Source of the DNA: Streptomyces chumphonensis
GTDB taxonomy: Bacteria > Actinomycetota > Actinomycetes > Streptomycetales > Streptomycetaceae
Direction: 5' to 3'
Length of the DNA stretch: 64,000 nt
Assembly: GCF_014779715.1 (NCBI RefSeq)
Contig: NZ_JACXYU010000002.1
Coordinates: 310,001 to 374,000, forward strand
Positions 33,314 to 42,081 of this stretch are shown here, piece by piece. A program made the translations under genes and the position numbers. A model generated the notes under the pieces. The model ran no database searches and was not told where the DNA came from. It was given only the letters and a program-made list of their open reading frames with translations. How positions within the stretch are numbered: position 1 is the first letter of the stretch; each line of letters opens with the position of its first letter.

Positions 33314-34136
33314 ACTGCTCCTCCACCGCCGCCGACACGACCGTCGTGACGGCCTTGAAGCAGCGGATGCCCTCGTACATGGTCGGGGAGGCGTAACCGA
33401 CCCGCCGCTCCCCCGTCTGCCGGACGCCGGGCACCACGGTGGCCGCACCGGCCAGGTGCTCGGCGTCGAACTCCAGCGTCACCTCGTGCTCGGTGACGAC
33501 CGGCGCGTGCCGCACCGCGAGGGGTGCCGCCGCTCGGGCCGCCGCCCGGATGGCGGCACCACTGCGGGCGGGCGGCAGGCACACCGCCGCGTAGCGCGAC
33601 ACGTACTCCTTGACGGCGGCCGTGCGCGCTTCGGGCGCGTACCCGCCGGCGTCCTCGCAGGCCCTGTCGTCACCGGTCACCAGGACGACGGGCACGCCGT
33701 ACTCGGCGCACACCAGGGCGTTGAGGAGGCCCTCGCTGGCCCGTCTGCCGTCCACCCACACCCCGGTCAGGGAGTTCGCCAGGTAGGTGTGGGCCAGCAC
33801 GCCCTCGGCCCCGGCCGCGGCGTGGTAGCCGACGAACGCGACGCCGTCCACGTCGCCGTGCTGCACGCCCTCGACCATGGACAGCGCCTTGTGCCGGCCG
33901 GTGAGCAGCCGGGCCCGCTCGTCGAGCTGTTCCAGCAGGAGGTTCCGCATGGACCAGTGCGCCTCGTTGACCAGGACCTCGTCGGCACCCCCGTCGAAGA
34001 ACCCGGCGATCGCCGCGTTGACGTCACCGGTGAACATCGGCCGGTGCCGCGCCCACTGGGCGTGGCCCGGCAGGACGTCGTCCGGCCAGGTGACGCCGGT
34101 GGCCCCCTCCATGTCGGCGCTGACAAGGATCTTCAT
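33306..34136 (-). CDS. M55 family (DppA-type) D-aminopeptidase
   Basis: 276 residues, the usual DppA size. The N-terminal KILVSADMEGATGV carries the Asp and Glu zinc ligands, LVNEAHWSMRNLL and VGYHAAAGAEGVLAHTY carry further ligands, and VSAAVEEQYG closes the protein. M55 enzymes release D-amino acids from D,D-peptides such as cell-wall-derived D-Ala-D-Ala. With the M20 and S9 genes it forms a peptide-scavenging operon. A D-Ala dipeptide is the likely but unproven substrate. Confidence 0.92.
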   Translation of the reverse strand: MKILVSADMEGATGVTWPDDVLPGHAQWARHRPMFTGDVNAAIAGFFDGGADEVLVNEAHWSMRNLLLEQLDERARLLTGRHKALSMVEGVQHGDVDGVAFVGYHAAAGAEGVLAHTYLANSLTGVWVDGRRASEGLLNALVCAEYGVPVVLVTGDDRACEDAGGYAPEARTAAVKEYVSRYAAVCLPPARSGAAIRAAARAAAPLAVRHAPVVTEHEVTLEFDAEHLAGAATVVPGVRQTGERRVGYASPTMYEGIRCFKAVTTVVSAAVEEQYG

Positions 34137-34150
34137 GGCGGGACACGTTA

Positions 34151-34228
34151 CGCGCCCCGCCCGGCCGGTGGAAGCGTGCCCCGGCCGGGGCGGGCGCGCT
34201 TTCCACCGGCCGGGCGGGCGGGGCGCGC
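34151..34228 (-). terminator. Large imperfect inverted repeat after a methyltransferase gene
   Basis: The arms 34151-34176 and 34196-34228 are complementary over about 26 bases with a 4-base insertion. They enclose a 14-base palindrome (34178-34191). It lies between the methyltransferase stop and the M55 start, so it can terminate minus-strand transcription. Its size is greater than needed for a terminator. Confidence 0.55.
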
Positions 34229-34231
34229 AGG

Positions 34232-34966
34232 TCAGCCGTTCCGCCCCACCACGAGCCACTGCGCGGGCAGCCGCACCGCGGCGCCGTCCGGGCCGGGTTC
34301 GGTCGTCACCAGTGGCTCCCGCCCGGAGGCCAGCACCGCGAGCCCGGCACCGGCGAAGGCGGCGGGGACCTCCTCGTCGGGCATCTCCGTGGGCGCTATG
34401 CCGTGCTCGAACACCGCGGCGAGCGTGGGCGGCGGCCCGCCGGGGCGGCCCATCAACCCGCGCAGGGACTCCTTGGCGGCCGCGGCGGGCTCGCAGACGA
34501 ACGCCCGACCGCGGGTGCCCACCAGGACGGCGACGGCCTCGGCGAAGCGAGCCCGCTCCGGCGGCGCGCACTGGTGCAGGACGCCGCGCACGTAGACGTG
34601 GCTGTCGCCCAGCTCGGCGTGGAGCCGGGCGGCGACGTCGGGGTCGGTGACGTCGGCGGCGCGGAAGTCCACCCCGGCGGCGCCGGTTCGCCGCCGGGCG
34701 AGCGCGACGGCGGCCGGGGATATGTCCAGGCCCAGGACCGGTGTGTGGTGCCCGGCCAGGACCACCGTCTGCCGCCCGGTGCCGCAGCCGAGGTCCAGCA
34801 GGGGGAGGTCGTCGGTGAAGTGCGGGGCGAACAACGGGCGGTGCCGCTCGACGGTGACCTCGGGGGCCGCGTCCCAGAAGACCCGCCCCGGTTCCTCCGG
34901 GGCCTGCTGCCAGTATCCCTCCCACCGTGTGCCGGAACCGCCGTGGATGTCCTCGACTGCCGTCAT
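34232..34966 (-). CDS. Class I SAM-dependent methyltransferase
   Basis: 244 residues. WEGYWQQAPEEPGRVFWD leads to motif I LLDLGCGTGRQTVVLAG, then VLGLDISPAAVALARRR and FRAADVTDP. The second half, RGVLHQCAPPERARFAEAVAVLVG and FVCEPAAAAKESLRGLMG, resembles the TPMT-like or class I methyltransferases of Streptomyces with unknown acceptor. ATG 34966 follows GGGGGCG. It lies 20 nt after the SpoIIE gene and may be co-transcribed with it. Confidence 0.88.
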   Translation of the reverse strand: MTAVEDIHGGSGTRWEGYWQQAPEEPGRVFWDAAPEVTVERHRPLFAPHFTDDLPLLDLGCGTGRQTVVLAGHHTPVLGLDISPAAVALARRRTGAAGVDFRAADVTDPDVAARLHAELGDSHVYVRGVLHQCAPPERARFAEAVAVLVGTRGRAFVCEPAAAAKESLRGLMGRPGGPPPTLAAVFEHGIAPTEMPDEEVPAAFAGAGLAVLASGREPLVTTEPGPDGAAVRLPAQWLVVGRNG

Positions 34967-34986
34967 CTCGCCCCCTGGGCCGGTTG

Positions 34987-37424
34987 TCAGCGGCGCCGGA
35001 GCGCCAACTCGAACCACACCGTCTTACCCCGTCCGGTGCGGCTCGTACCCCACCGGGTGGCGAGCCGGCTCACGACCCTCAGGCCCCGGCCGGCGGCGGA
35101 GTCCGGGCGGGCGCTCAGGAGTTGGGGCAGTGCGGGGTCCTCGTCGGTCACCTCGCACAGCAGGGCGTCACCGCGTACCAGGCGGACCTCGACCCCGGCG
35201 GTGCCCGCGTGCCGCACCGCGTTGGTCACCAGCTCGCTCACGAGCAGCTCGGCGGTCGCACCGAGGTCTCCGTGTCCCCACCCGTCGAGCCGGGCGCGGA
35301 CCAGGGCGCGGGCCCGGCCGGGTGCGCGGACGTCGGCGGCCAGGGTGTGGGCCGCCGTGTCCTCGCCGTCTATGCCGTTGAGCCGCGCCATGAGGAGGGC
35401 CACGTCGTCCTTGCGCCCGTCGCGCTCGGCCGCCGCCGCGGCGGCCAGCGTGCGGATGATCGTGTCGCAGGCGTCGTCCATGGACGCGGCCGGGTGGGCC
35501 GCCGACTCGCACAGCGCGGCCAGCCCGGTGCCGATGTCCTGGCCGCGCACCTCGACCAGTCCGTCAGTGCACATCACCAGCCGGTCACCGGGTGCGACGG
35601 GGACCTCGGCCGTCTCGAAGGCCACGCCGCCGACGCCGATGGGCGCGCCGGTCGGCAGCTCCAGGAGTTCGCTGCGGCCGTCGGCCGCGCGCACCAACAC
35701 GGGCGGGATGTGCCCGGCGTTGGCGATGAGCAGCCGGGAGCCGATCGGGTCGTACACGGCGTACAGGCAGGTGGCGAGGTAGCTGTCGCCGAGCCGCTGG
35801 GCGAGGTCGTCGAGGCTGCGCAGGAGCTGGGCCGGCTCCAGGTCCAGGCCCGCCATGGTCTGCACGGCGGTACGCAACTGGCCCATCATCGCCGCCGAGT
35901 TCAGCCCGTGGCCCATGACGTCGCCGACCACCAGGGCGGTACGGGAGCCGGGCAGCTGGATCGTGTCGAACCAGTCGCCCCCGACCCGGCCGAGGCGGGT
36001 GCCGGGCAGGTAGCGCGTGGCCGTGTCGCAGCCGGGCATGCGGGCGGCGATCCGCGGCAGCATGCTGTCCTGGAGGGTGTCGGCGACGTTCTCCTGGTAG
36101 GTGTACATGCGGGCGTTGTCCAGGACGAGCCCGGCGCGGGCGGCGAGTTCGGCGCCGGTCACGCGGTCCATGTCGTTGAACTCCGGGCGCTCGCGGTGGC
36201 GCAGCAGGATCATGAAGCCGAGGACGACGTTGCGCGCCTTCAGCGGCACGACGAGCATCGAACGGTGGGTGATGAGCGGACGGATGTCCCGCTTCTCGAA
36301 CTGCGAGGCGATGGCGTGGCCCATCTCCTCGGTGATACGCGGCACCAGGACCGGCTCCCCGGTGGTCATGCACTGGAAGAACGGCGTGTGCGCGGGGAAG
36401 GGCATGGACTCGCCGACGGGCACGACGTCGTCCCAGCGCCCCGGCTCGTCGGTGTGCTCCAGCGCGACGCGGTGCCACAGCGTCGTGGTGTCCGGGACGC
36501 CGTCGGGGAAGCCCTCACCGGCCACCACCTGCTCCCGCAGGTAGGTTCCGGCGACGTCGGTGAAGCGCGGGACGACGGCGGCGCTCACCTCCTGGATGGT
36601 CCGCGCGAGGTCCAGTGAGGTGCCGATGCGGCCGCTGACCTCGTTGAGGAACTCCAGGCGCTCGCGGACGGCGGCGTGCTCGAGGTCCGACTCCAGTTCG
36701 GCGGCGGCCGCCTCGGCGGCCCTCGGGTCGATGTCGGCCGCCGCGGCCGCGCGGATCAGCCGGGCACGGCGGGCGACGCGTCGTGCCACGCCCCAGTCGG
36801 GCGTGACGGGCACGCGCTCGTGCCGGCTGACCTCCAGCACCGGGTAGCCGAGTTCAAGGACCTGGGAGACCACCCGGGCGCTCTCCTGCGGGCTCATGCT
36901 CGGCAGGATCTCGGGCAGCCGGGCGGCGAGCCGGTCGGCTCCGGGGAAGTCGGTGTGCAGGGCGAGCCCGGGAGCGATGCGCCGCTCCTCCTCGTCGGAG
37001 GCGGTCAGCCCCTCGGTGCCCGAGGCCAGTACCAGCAGCCGTTCCGGCCCGGGGCCGACGAGGGGGTAGGCCCACCACAGGACGTCGCCGGGATCGCCCG
37101 CCCCGGCGCCGCCGGCCCGGCCGGTCGTCGCGTACCCGACGGCGTCGCCGCGCAGCCCGGCCTCCCAGCCCGGGTCGCCGAACGCGCCCGAGACCGGCAT
37201 GAGTTCGGCCGCCGGGCGGCCCACCGCCTCCTCCCGGGACGGCCCGAAGAGCCGGCGTGCGTGATGGCGCCCTGCCGGTCCACGACCACCACGGCCAGCG
37301 GGATGCGCCCCTGGGCGTCGGGACCTTCGGGGGTCGCCGACGGGTGCGACGCCGTCGAGGCACCGGACCCCCCTTGGGCGGGGACGCCCGAGGGGGCCGC
37401 GGTGCCCGGCTGCTCGTGCTCCAT
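34987..37424 (-). CDS. PAS/GAF/SpoIIE-PP2C phosphatase with HATPase domain, frameshift in the PAS region
   Basis: ATG 37424 has AGGAGA upstream and opens a frame with IPLAVVVVDRQGAITHA, the start of a PAS domain. It is then out of frame with the rest. The next part, RRLFGPSREEAVGRPAAELMPVSG, continues in another minus frame from about 37255 to the stop at 34987. The downstream protein has a GAF domain (about 38% in), the SpoIIE phosphatase with GGDWFDTI, VGDVMGHGLNSAAMM and GRKDDVALLMARL, and a C-terminal HATPase_c_2 kinase-like domain with VSELVTNAVRHAG. Such proteins control anti-sigma/anti-anti-sigma switches. A few bases, not a multiple of three, seem to be missing near 37250-37262. Confidence 0.82.
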
Positions 37425-37528
37425 GGGCTGCCAGTCTCCTTCCAGCGGACTCCACCACGGTAGAGGCGGGGCGCCGCCGCGCGCCGGAGATCCGGGCAAA
37501 GACCTGCTGAAACCTGGCGGGAGGGCGG

Positions 37529-38383
37529 CTACGGCTTGCGCGCGACCCCGCAGTAGAACGCGACCTCCTCGGGGGGCTCGGGCTGTTCGGGCCCCCCGGT
37601 GCCGCCGGGCGCGGGGCCCACGGCGGGCGCCGGCCGCCACCGGGAGCACGAGACGACGCCCGGCTCCAGCAGGTCCAGGCCCTCGAAGAAGCCGGTGATC
37701 TGCTCGGGCGTGCGCTGCTTGAGCTTCGGGGTCCCCACCGAGTTCCAGAACCTGACGGCCTCGTCGACGTCCTCGAAGCCCGGCGCGGTGATCGTGTGCG
37801 ACAGCAGGAGGTGGCTGCCGGAGGGCACGGCGTCCATGAGCCGGCGCACGATGCGGTACGCCTCCTCGGTGTCGTCGACGAACATGGCCACCCCCAGCAG
37901 GATCACCGCCACCGGCCGGGAGAAGTCGAGGGTCTTCGCCGCCTGTTCGAGGATGGCGTCGGGCTCGTGCAGGTCGGCGTCGATGTAGTCGGTGACACCC
38001 TCGGGGGTGCTGGTGAGCAGGGCGCGCGCGTGTGTGAGGACGAGCGGGTCGTTGTCGACGTAGACGATGCGGGCGTCCGGCGCGACGAGCTGGGCGACCT
38101 CGTGGGTGTTGTCGGCCGTGGGCAGCCCGGTGCCGATGTCCAGGAACTGCCGGATGCCCACCTCACCGGTCAGGTGCCGCACGGCACGGCCGAGCAGCGC
38201 CCGGTCCGCCCTGGCGTACTCCAGGATCCCGGGGTGCAGGCGGTGGATCTCGTCCCCGGCGGACCGGTCGACCTCGTAGTTGTCCTTGCCGCCCAGCCAG
38301 TAGTTCCACATCCGCGCCGAGTGGGGCACGTTGCTGTCGATCCGCGGCGCCCCGGTCGGGGCTGCGGTCGCGTCGTGGGTCAT
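37529..38383 (-). CDS. Methyltransf_19 (DUF574) SAM-dependent methyltransferase
   Basis: 284 residues. RIDSNVPHSARMWNYWLGGKDNYEVDR at the start and QFLDIGTGLPTADNTHEVAQ, DPLVLTHARALL are hallmarks of this Streptomyces-expanded family (PF04672). Family function is unknown although the SAM fold is clear. It is often part of regulatory clusters with SpoIIE phosphatases or Roadblock proteins, as here. Confidence 0.93.
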   Translation of the reverse strand: MTHDATAAPTGAPRIDSNVPHSARMWNYWLGGKDNYEVDRSAGDEIHRLHPGILEYARADRALLGRAVRHLTGEVGIRQFLDIGTGLPTADNTHEVAQLVAPDARIVYVDNDPLVLTHARALLTSTPEGVTDYIDADLHEPDAILEQAAKTLDFSRPVAVILLGVAMFVDDTEEAYRIVRRLMDAVPSGSHLLLSHTITAPGFEDVDEAVRFWNSVGTPKLKQRTPEQITGFFEGLDLLEPGVVSCSRWRPAPAVGPAPGGTGGPEQPEPPEEVAFYCGVARKP

Positions 38384-38432
38384 GGGAACTCCGTGTCCGG
38401 GGTGGGGAGATGGCGGGACCCAAATCTAGGGG

Positions 38433-38459
38433 CCCGGGGCTCGTCGCACGAGCCCCGGG
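38433..38459 (-). terminator. Terminator after the SRPBCC gene
   Basis: 12-bp perfect stem (38433-38444 with 38448-38459) and a CGC loop, downstream of the minus-strand SRPBCC gene. Confidence 0.7.
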
Positions 38460-38493
38460 GGGATTCCGCCGCCGCTCCCGCCCGGCGGCGCGG

Positions 38494-38946
38494 TCAGGCC
38501 CGGGCGCGGACGACGCCGTCCATGCGGGCGAGGAGCTCGTCGTAGATACGGCCGAGGCCCTTGGGGGCGAAGGTCCTCTCGAAGAACCCGCCGATGCCGC
38601 CGGCCCCCTGCCAGGTCGTCTCGACGGTGACGCGGCTGCTGCCCTCGGTCGCGCCCGGGGTGACGGTCCAGGTGGTGACCATGGACGAGTTGCGGTCGCG
38701 TTCGGTGAGCCGCCCGGCGGAGGGCTCGTCGACCTCCAGCAGGCAGTCCCGGACCCGCTTGCTGGTCGCCTGGAGCTTCCAGTGCACGAGCGTGCCCGCA
38801 CCGGTGCCGCCCTCGCGCACCTCGTACTCGCTGAAGTGGTCGGTCAGGACGCGCTCACGGGTGCCGGCGTAGTCGGCGAGGGCCTCGAACACCGCGTTCG
38901 GGTCCGCCGCGATCTCGCGCTCCCTGCTGACCTCGACCTGGGCCAT
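38494..38946 (-). CDS. SRPBCC family protein (polyketide cyclase/START-like)
   Basis: 150 residues. The start VEVSREREIAADPNAVFEALADY, the middle LVHWKLQATSKRVRDCLLEVDEP and a C-terminal helix FFERTFAPKGLGRIYDELLARM give the helix-grip layout of SRPBCC proteins. These bind hydrophobic ligands; no specific role can be given. ATG 38946 follows AGGAGGAGCC. It is divergent from the SOS-regulated radical SAM gene. Confidence 0.9.
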   Translation of the reverse strand: MAQVEVSREREIAADPNAVFEALADYAGTRERVLTDHFSEYEVREGGTGAGTLVHWKLQATSKRVRDCLLEVDEPSAGRLTERDRNSSMVTTWTVTPGATEGSSRVTVETTWQGAGGIGGFFERTFAPKGLGRIYDELLARMDGVVRARA

Positions 38947-39050
38947 GGCTCCTCCTGAGTGTCGCACGGTGGGGTGCGCCCGGCGGGTCCGGTGGACCCG
39001 GGGCACCAGCGGCCATCCCACCACCCCGGGCCGGGCGGGCCAAATCGCGG

Positions 39051-39084
39051 TTGACACCACGGCTCCGAACAGATGTTCTATTCT
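39051..39084 (+). promoter_or_regulatory. SOS-type promoter: TTGACA with an overlapping LexA box
   Basis: TTGACA (39051-39056) is followed by GAAC-AGAT-GTTC (39067-39078), the actinobacterial LexA box pattern GAAC-N4-GTTC, which overlaps the -10 region. LexA bound here would block the promoter of the radical SAM gene. Confidence 0.7.
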
Positions 39085-39133
39085 CGAAGCGGGGGGGGCG
39101 ACCGACGCCGGGGGCGAGCACGAGGAGGCAGCC

Positions 39134-40165
39134 ATGCGCTGGGAGCACCTGGGCGGGGACGGCTCGGCCGCCCTGTTCGACACCGACGCCGTCGTCACCC
39201 GCACCGTCGACACCCCCGAGTTCCGGGGCGTGACCTTCCACGAGGTCCGCGCCCGGTCGATCCTCAACCGGGTGCCGGGCGCCTCCCGGATGCCGTTCGA
39301 CTGGACGGTGAACCCCTACCGGGGGTGCACCCACGCCTGCGTCTACTGCTTCGCCCGCAGGACGCACAGCTACCTCGACCTGGACACCGGCCGGGACTTC
39401 GACTCCCAGATCGTCGTCAAGACGAACGCCCCCCAACTCCTGCGGCGCGAGCTGGCCTCCGCCCGGTGGCGCGGCGAGCACATCGCGATGGGCACCAACG
39501 TCGACTGCTACCAGCGGGCGGAGGGCCGCTACCGGCTCATGCCGGGCATCCTCACCGCCCTGCGGGACTTCGCCAACCCGTTCTCCCTCCTCACCAAGGG
39601 CACCCTCATCCTGCGCGACCTGGACCTGCTGCGTTCGGCGGCGGCCGTGACGGAGGTCGGCGTCGCGGTGTCGGTGGGCTTCACCGACGAGGAGCTGTGG
39701 CGCACGGTCGAGCCGGGCGCCCCCGCCCCCGAGCGCCGACTCGACGTCGTCCGCGCGCTCAGCGGGCACGGCATCGGGGTGGGGGTCCTGATGGCCCCGG
39801 TGATCCCGTTCCTGGGCGACTCCCCCGCCCAGCTGCGGGCGACCGTGCGGGCCGTCGCCGCCGCCGGGGCCACGTCCGTCACGCCGCTCACCCTGCACCT
39901 GCGCCCGGGGGCGCGGGAGTGGTTCACCGCCTGGCTCGCCCGCCACCATCCGCACCTCGTGCGCCCCTACGAGAACCTGTACGCGGACGGGCCGTACGCG
40001 CCCACCTGGTACCAGCGCCGGATCACCGGCCAGGTGCACGAGCTGGCCGCCGAGTACGGCATCGGCCCCGCCCGGGCGGGGGCGGCCCGGCGGCTGCCGC
40101 CCGCCGCCGAGCCGCCCCCGGGGCCCGCGCGGGAGGACCAGGGCGTTCAACTGACGCTGCCGTGA
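39134..40165 (+). CDS. Rv2578c family radical SAM protein
   Basis: 343 residues. The radical SAM cluster motif CTHACVYC places the [4Fe-4S] ligands at Cys65, Cys69 and Cys72. SILNRVPGASRMPFDWTVNPYRGC and AMGTNVDCYQRAEGRYRLMPGIL are specific to this SplB-related, Rv2578c-type family. ATG 39134 follows GAGGAGG. The LexA box in its promoter suggests a DNA-damage role; as I recall, Rv2578c is also in the M. tuberculosis SOS regulon. The exact reaction is unknown, with a spore-photoproduct-lyase-like repair reaction one possibility. Confidence 0.92.
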   Translation: MRWEHLGGDGSAALFDTDAVVTRTVDTPEFRGVTFHEVRARSILNRVPGASRMPFDWTVNPYRGCTHACVYCFARRTHSYLDLDTGRDFDSQIVVKTNAPQLLRRELASARWRGEHIAMGTNVDCYQRAEGRYRLMPGILTALRDFANPFSLLTKGTLILRDLDLLRSAAAVTEVGVAVSVGFTDEELWRTVEPGAPAPERRLDVVRALSGHGIGVGVLMAPVIPFLGDSPAQLRATVRAVAAAGATSVTPLTLHLRPGAREWFTAWLARHHPHLVRPYENLYADGPYAPTWYQRRITGQVHELAAEYGIGPARAGAARRLPPAAEPPPGPAREDQGVQLTLP

Positions 40166-40341
40166 GGCGGCCGGGCGCGACCGGGGCACATGCCATCCGG
40201 ATATGCGGCGCGGACTATATCCCGTCCACGGCGATTGCGGAGCAGTACCGCCGAAACCGCCCGAACGGATGGCACGAAGCGTAACTTCGCCCTCACGTCC
40301 GGTGCCAATCCCGGTGCCGGAATCCGGGGAGGAATGCTGGC

Positions 40342-40761
40342 GTGTCCGGAATCGACGAGTGCCTGCTCGCGGCGATGGGACTGTCCGGTGCGCGTGGGGC
40401 GGCCGTGGTCGACTGGACCAGCGGGCTCGCCCTGGGCACGATCGGCTCCGCCGTGTCCGGCGACCACGAGGTGACGGCGGCCGACACCGCCGAACTGGCC
40501 CGGACGGCCGCCGAGCAGGTGACGCTCGCCGAGACGGCCCGCCCGGGCGCACCGGCGGCGACCGACGCGCCCGGCCCTCCCGAGCCGGCCGTCGAGGACC
40601 TCATCATCACCACCCGCGACGGCTACCACCTGCTGCGCTTCGTGGAGACGGCCTTCGACAGCAGCGTCTTCCTGCACCTGTGGCTGGACCGACGGGACGG
40701 AAACCTCGCCCTGGCCCGCATCCGGTTGGCCGAGCTGGCCCGCGAGCTGGTGCTGAGCTGA
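40342..40761 (+). CDS. Small Roadblock/LC7-like protein
   Basis: 139 residues from GTG 40342, preceded by GGGAGGA. It aligns in layout with the gene at 42082: ARGAAVVDWTSGLALGTIG corresponds to VVGVALVDYESGMALGTLG, and VEDLIITTRDGYHLLRF to IEDILITLGTQYHLIRL. It is therefore a diverged paralogue of the Roadblock-like protein at the far end of this four-gene run. It is separated by 2 nt from the next gene. Roadblock proteins usually bind small GTPases, none of which is encoded here. Confidence 0.78.
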   Translation: MSGIDECLLAAMGLSGARGAAVVDWTSGLALGTIGSAVSGDHEVTAADTAELARTAAEQVTLAETARPGAPAATDAPGPPEPAVEDLIITTRDGYHLLRFVETAFDSSVFLHLWLDRRDGNLALARIRLAELARELVLS

Positions 40762-40763
40762 CC

Positions 40764-41552
40764 ATGGCGACCGCCCTCGACCACCTCCTGACGCACCTCG
40801 CCGACGAGGCCGCCACCGGCGCGCTCGTCGGGCCCGCCGGCACCCTGTACCTCCTCGACGGCGCCGTGGCCCACGCCGAGTGCGCGGGCTCCCCCGACGT
40901 GGGCACCCTCCTCGTGCGGGCCGGCCGCCTGGACGCCGCCGTCTGGCGGGACGCGCACGACGGCGGCGCCCGATCGCTCCTGGAACACGGCCACCTGACC
41001 CGGGGCGAGTTGGAGATCTGCCATCTGGGAGCGCTCCACGACGCCGCCTACCTCCTGCGGTCCCGCCCCGAGGGGCCCGTCCGCTTCGACCACGGGGTCC
41101 GACACTGGCTCGGCCCGGTGCGCTCGGCGCCGGTGGCGGCGCTGGACCGGGAGATGCGACGGCGCAGCCGGCTGTTGCGGCGGATCTGGCCGCACGACGA
41201 GGTGGACTCCGCTCCGGTCCGTCCGCGGCGGGCGGGGGAGCGCGGACCGGCCGGGCGGGGCCCGGCGGGGCGATGCGCCGTCACCCCCCGCCAGCTCGAC
41301 GTCCTGCGGCTCGCCGACGGCCGTCGCACGCCCGCCGACATCGCCACCGCGCTGGCCCGTCCCGCGTACCGCACGCTGCTCGACGTCCGGCGGCTGGCCG
41401 CGGCCGGGCTCGTCGAGACGCCGCACACCTTCCCCACGCCGCTCCCCCGGCGCCGGGCGGACGCCCCGCCGCCCCCGGCACCCACGCCGACCGACTGCCC
41501 GGACATCGCGACCCTGCGCCGCATACGTGACGCCCTGGAGGCCCTCCGTTGA
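40764..41552 (+). CDS. PATAN/DUF4388-like protein with C-terminal winged-helix-like region
   Basis: 262 residues. The N-terminal 115 residues (ATGALVGPAGTLYLLDGAVAHAE, then LLEHGHLTRGELE) follow the PATAN/DUF4388 pattern, a domain often combined with Roadblock and GTPase signalling. A basic Pro/Arg linker follows. Residues about 175-225 (VTPRQLDVLRLADGRRTPADIATALARP, then LLDVRRLAAAGLV) look like a winged helix. A regulator that couples the Roadblock proteins to gene expression is a reasonable inference. It is tightly packed with both neighbours. Confidence 0.65.
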   Translation: MATALDHLLTHLADEAATGALVGPAGTLYLLDGAVAHAECAGSPDVGTLLVRAGRLDAAVWRDAHDGGARSLLEHGHLTRGELEICHLGALHDAAYLLRSRPEGPVRFDHGVRHWLGPVRSAPVAALDREMRRRSRLLRRIWPHDEVDSAPVRPRRAGERGPAGRGPAGRCAVTPRQLDVLRLADGRRTPADIATALARPAYRTLLDVRRLAAAGLVETPHTFPTPLPRRRADAPPPPAPTPTDCPDIATLRRIRDALEALR

Positions 41553-41598
41553 GCCCACCACCCGCCCGTACCCCGTCGTCGTCCACCCCCACCGCGTC

Positions 41599-42051
41599 AT
41601 GAGGCGTGCCCTGCGCCAGCGCCCGGTGGGCGAGCGGACGCCTCCGCCCCCGCCCCCGCCGCCGGCGCCGCCCCGGCCGCCCCGCGCGGACGTCTTCGAC
41701 GAACTCCTGCGGCTGCGTGCCCGGCTGCCGCAGGTCACCGGCGCCCTGGCGGCGAGCGTCGACGGACTCGTGCTGGCCTCGGACACCGCGCGGGTCGATC
41801 CGGAGCCGCTGGCCGCCGTGACCGCCGCCTCCCTCGGCGTCGCGGTACGGCTCGCCGACGTCACCGGGCAGGGCGGCTTCCACGAACTCGTCGTCCGCGC
41901 CGAGGGCGGCTACGTCGCGACCTACGCGGCCGGCACCACCGCCGTCCTGACCGTGCTGGCCGAGCCGCGCAGCAACGTCGGCCGCGTCCACCTGGAGGCC
42001 CGCCGCGCGGGCGCCCGCATCGGCGCTCTTCTCGAAGACGCCGCTTCCTGA
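41599..42051 (+). CDS. Roadblock/LC7 domain protein with Pro-rich N-terminus
   Basis: About 150 residues. A run of prolines (residues 14-26) precedes a Roadblock/LC7 domain: FDELLRLRARLPQVTGALAASVDGLVLASD, then AVTAASLGVAVRLADV and ELVVRAEGGYVATYAAG. The start is uncertain: ATG 41599 has no ribosome binding site, while GTG 41527 in frame would overlap the previous gene by 26 nt. The domain itself is clear. Confidence 0.78.
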   Translation: MRRALRQRPVGERTPPPPPPPPAPPRPPRADVFDELLRLRARLPQVTGALAASVDGLVLASDTARVDPEPLAAVTAASLGVAVRLADVTGQGGFHELVVRAEGGYVATYAAGTTAVLTVLAEPRSNVGRVHLEARRAGARIGALLEDAAS

Positions 42052-42081
42052 CCCTCCGTCACACCACAGAAAGGACATCCC

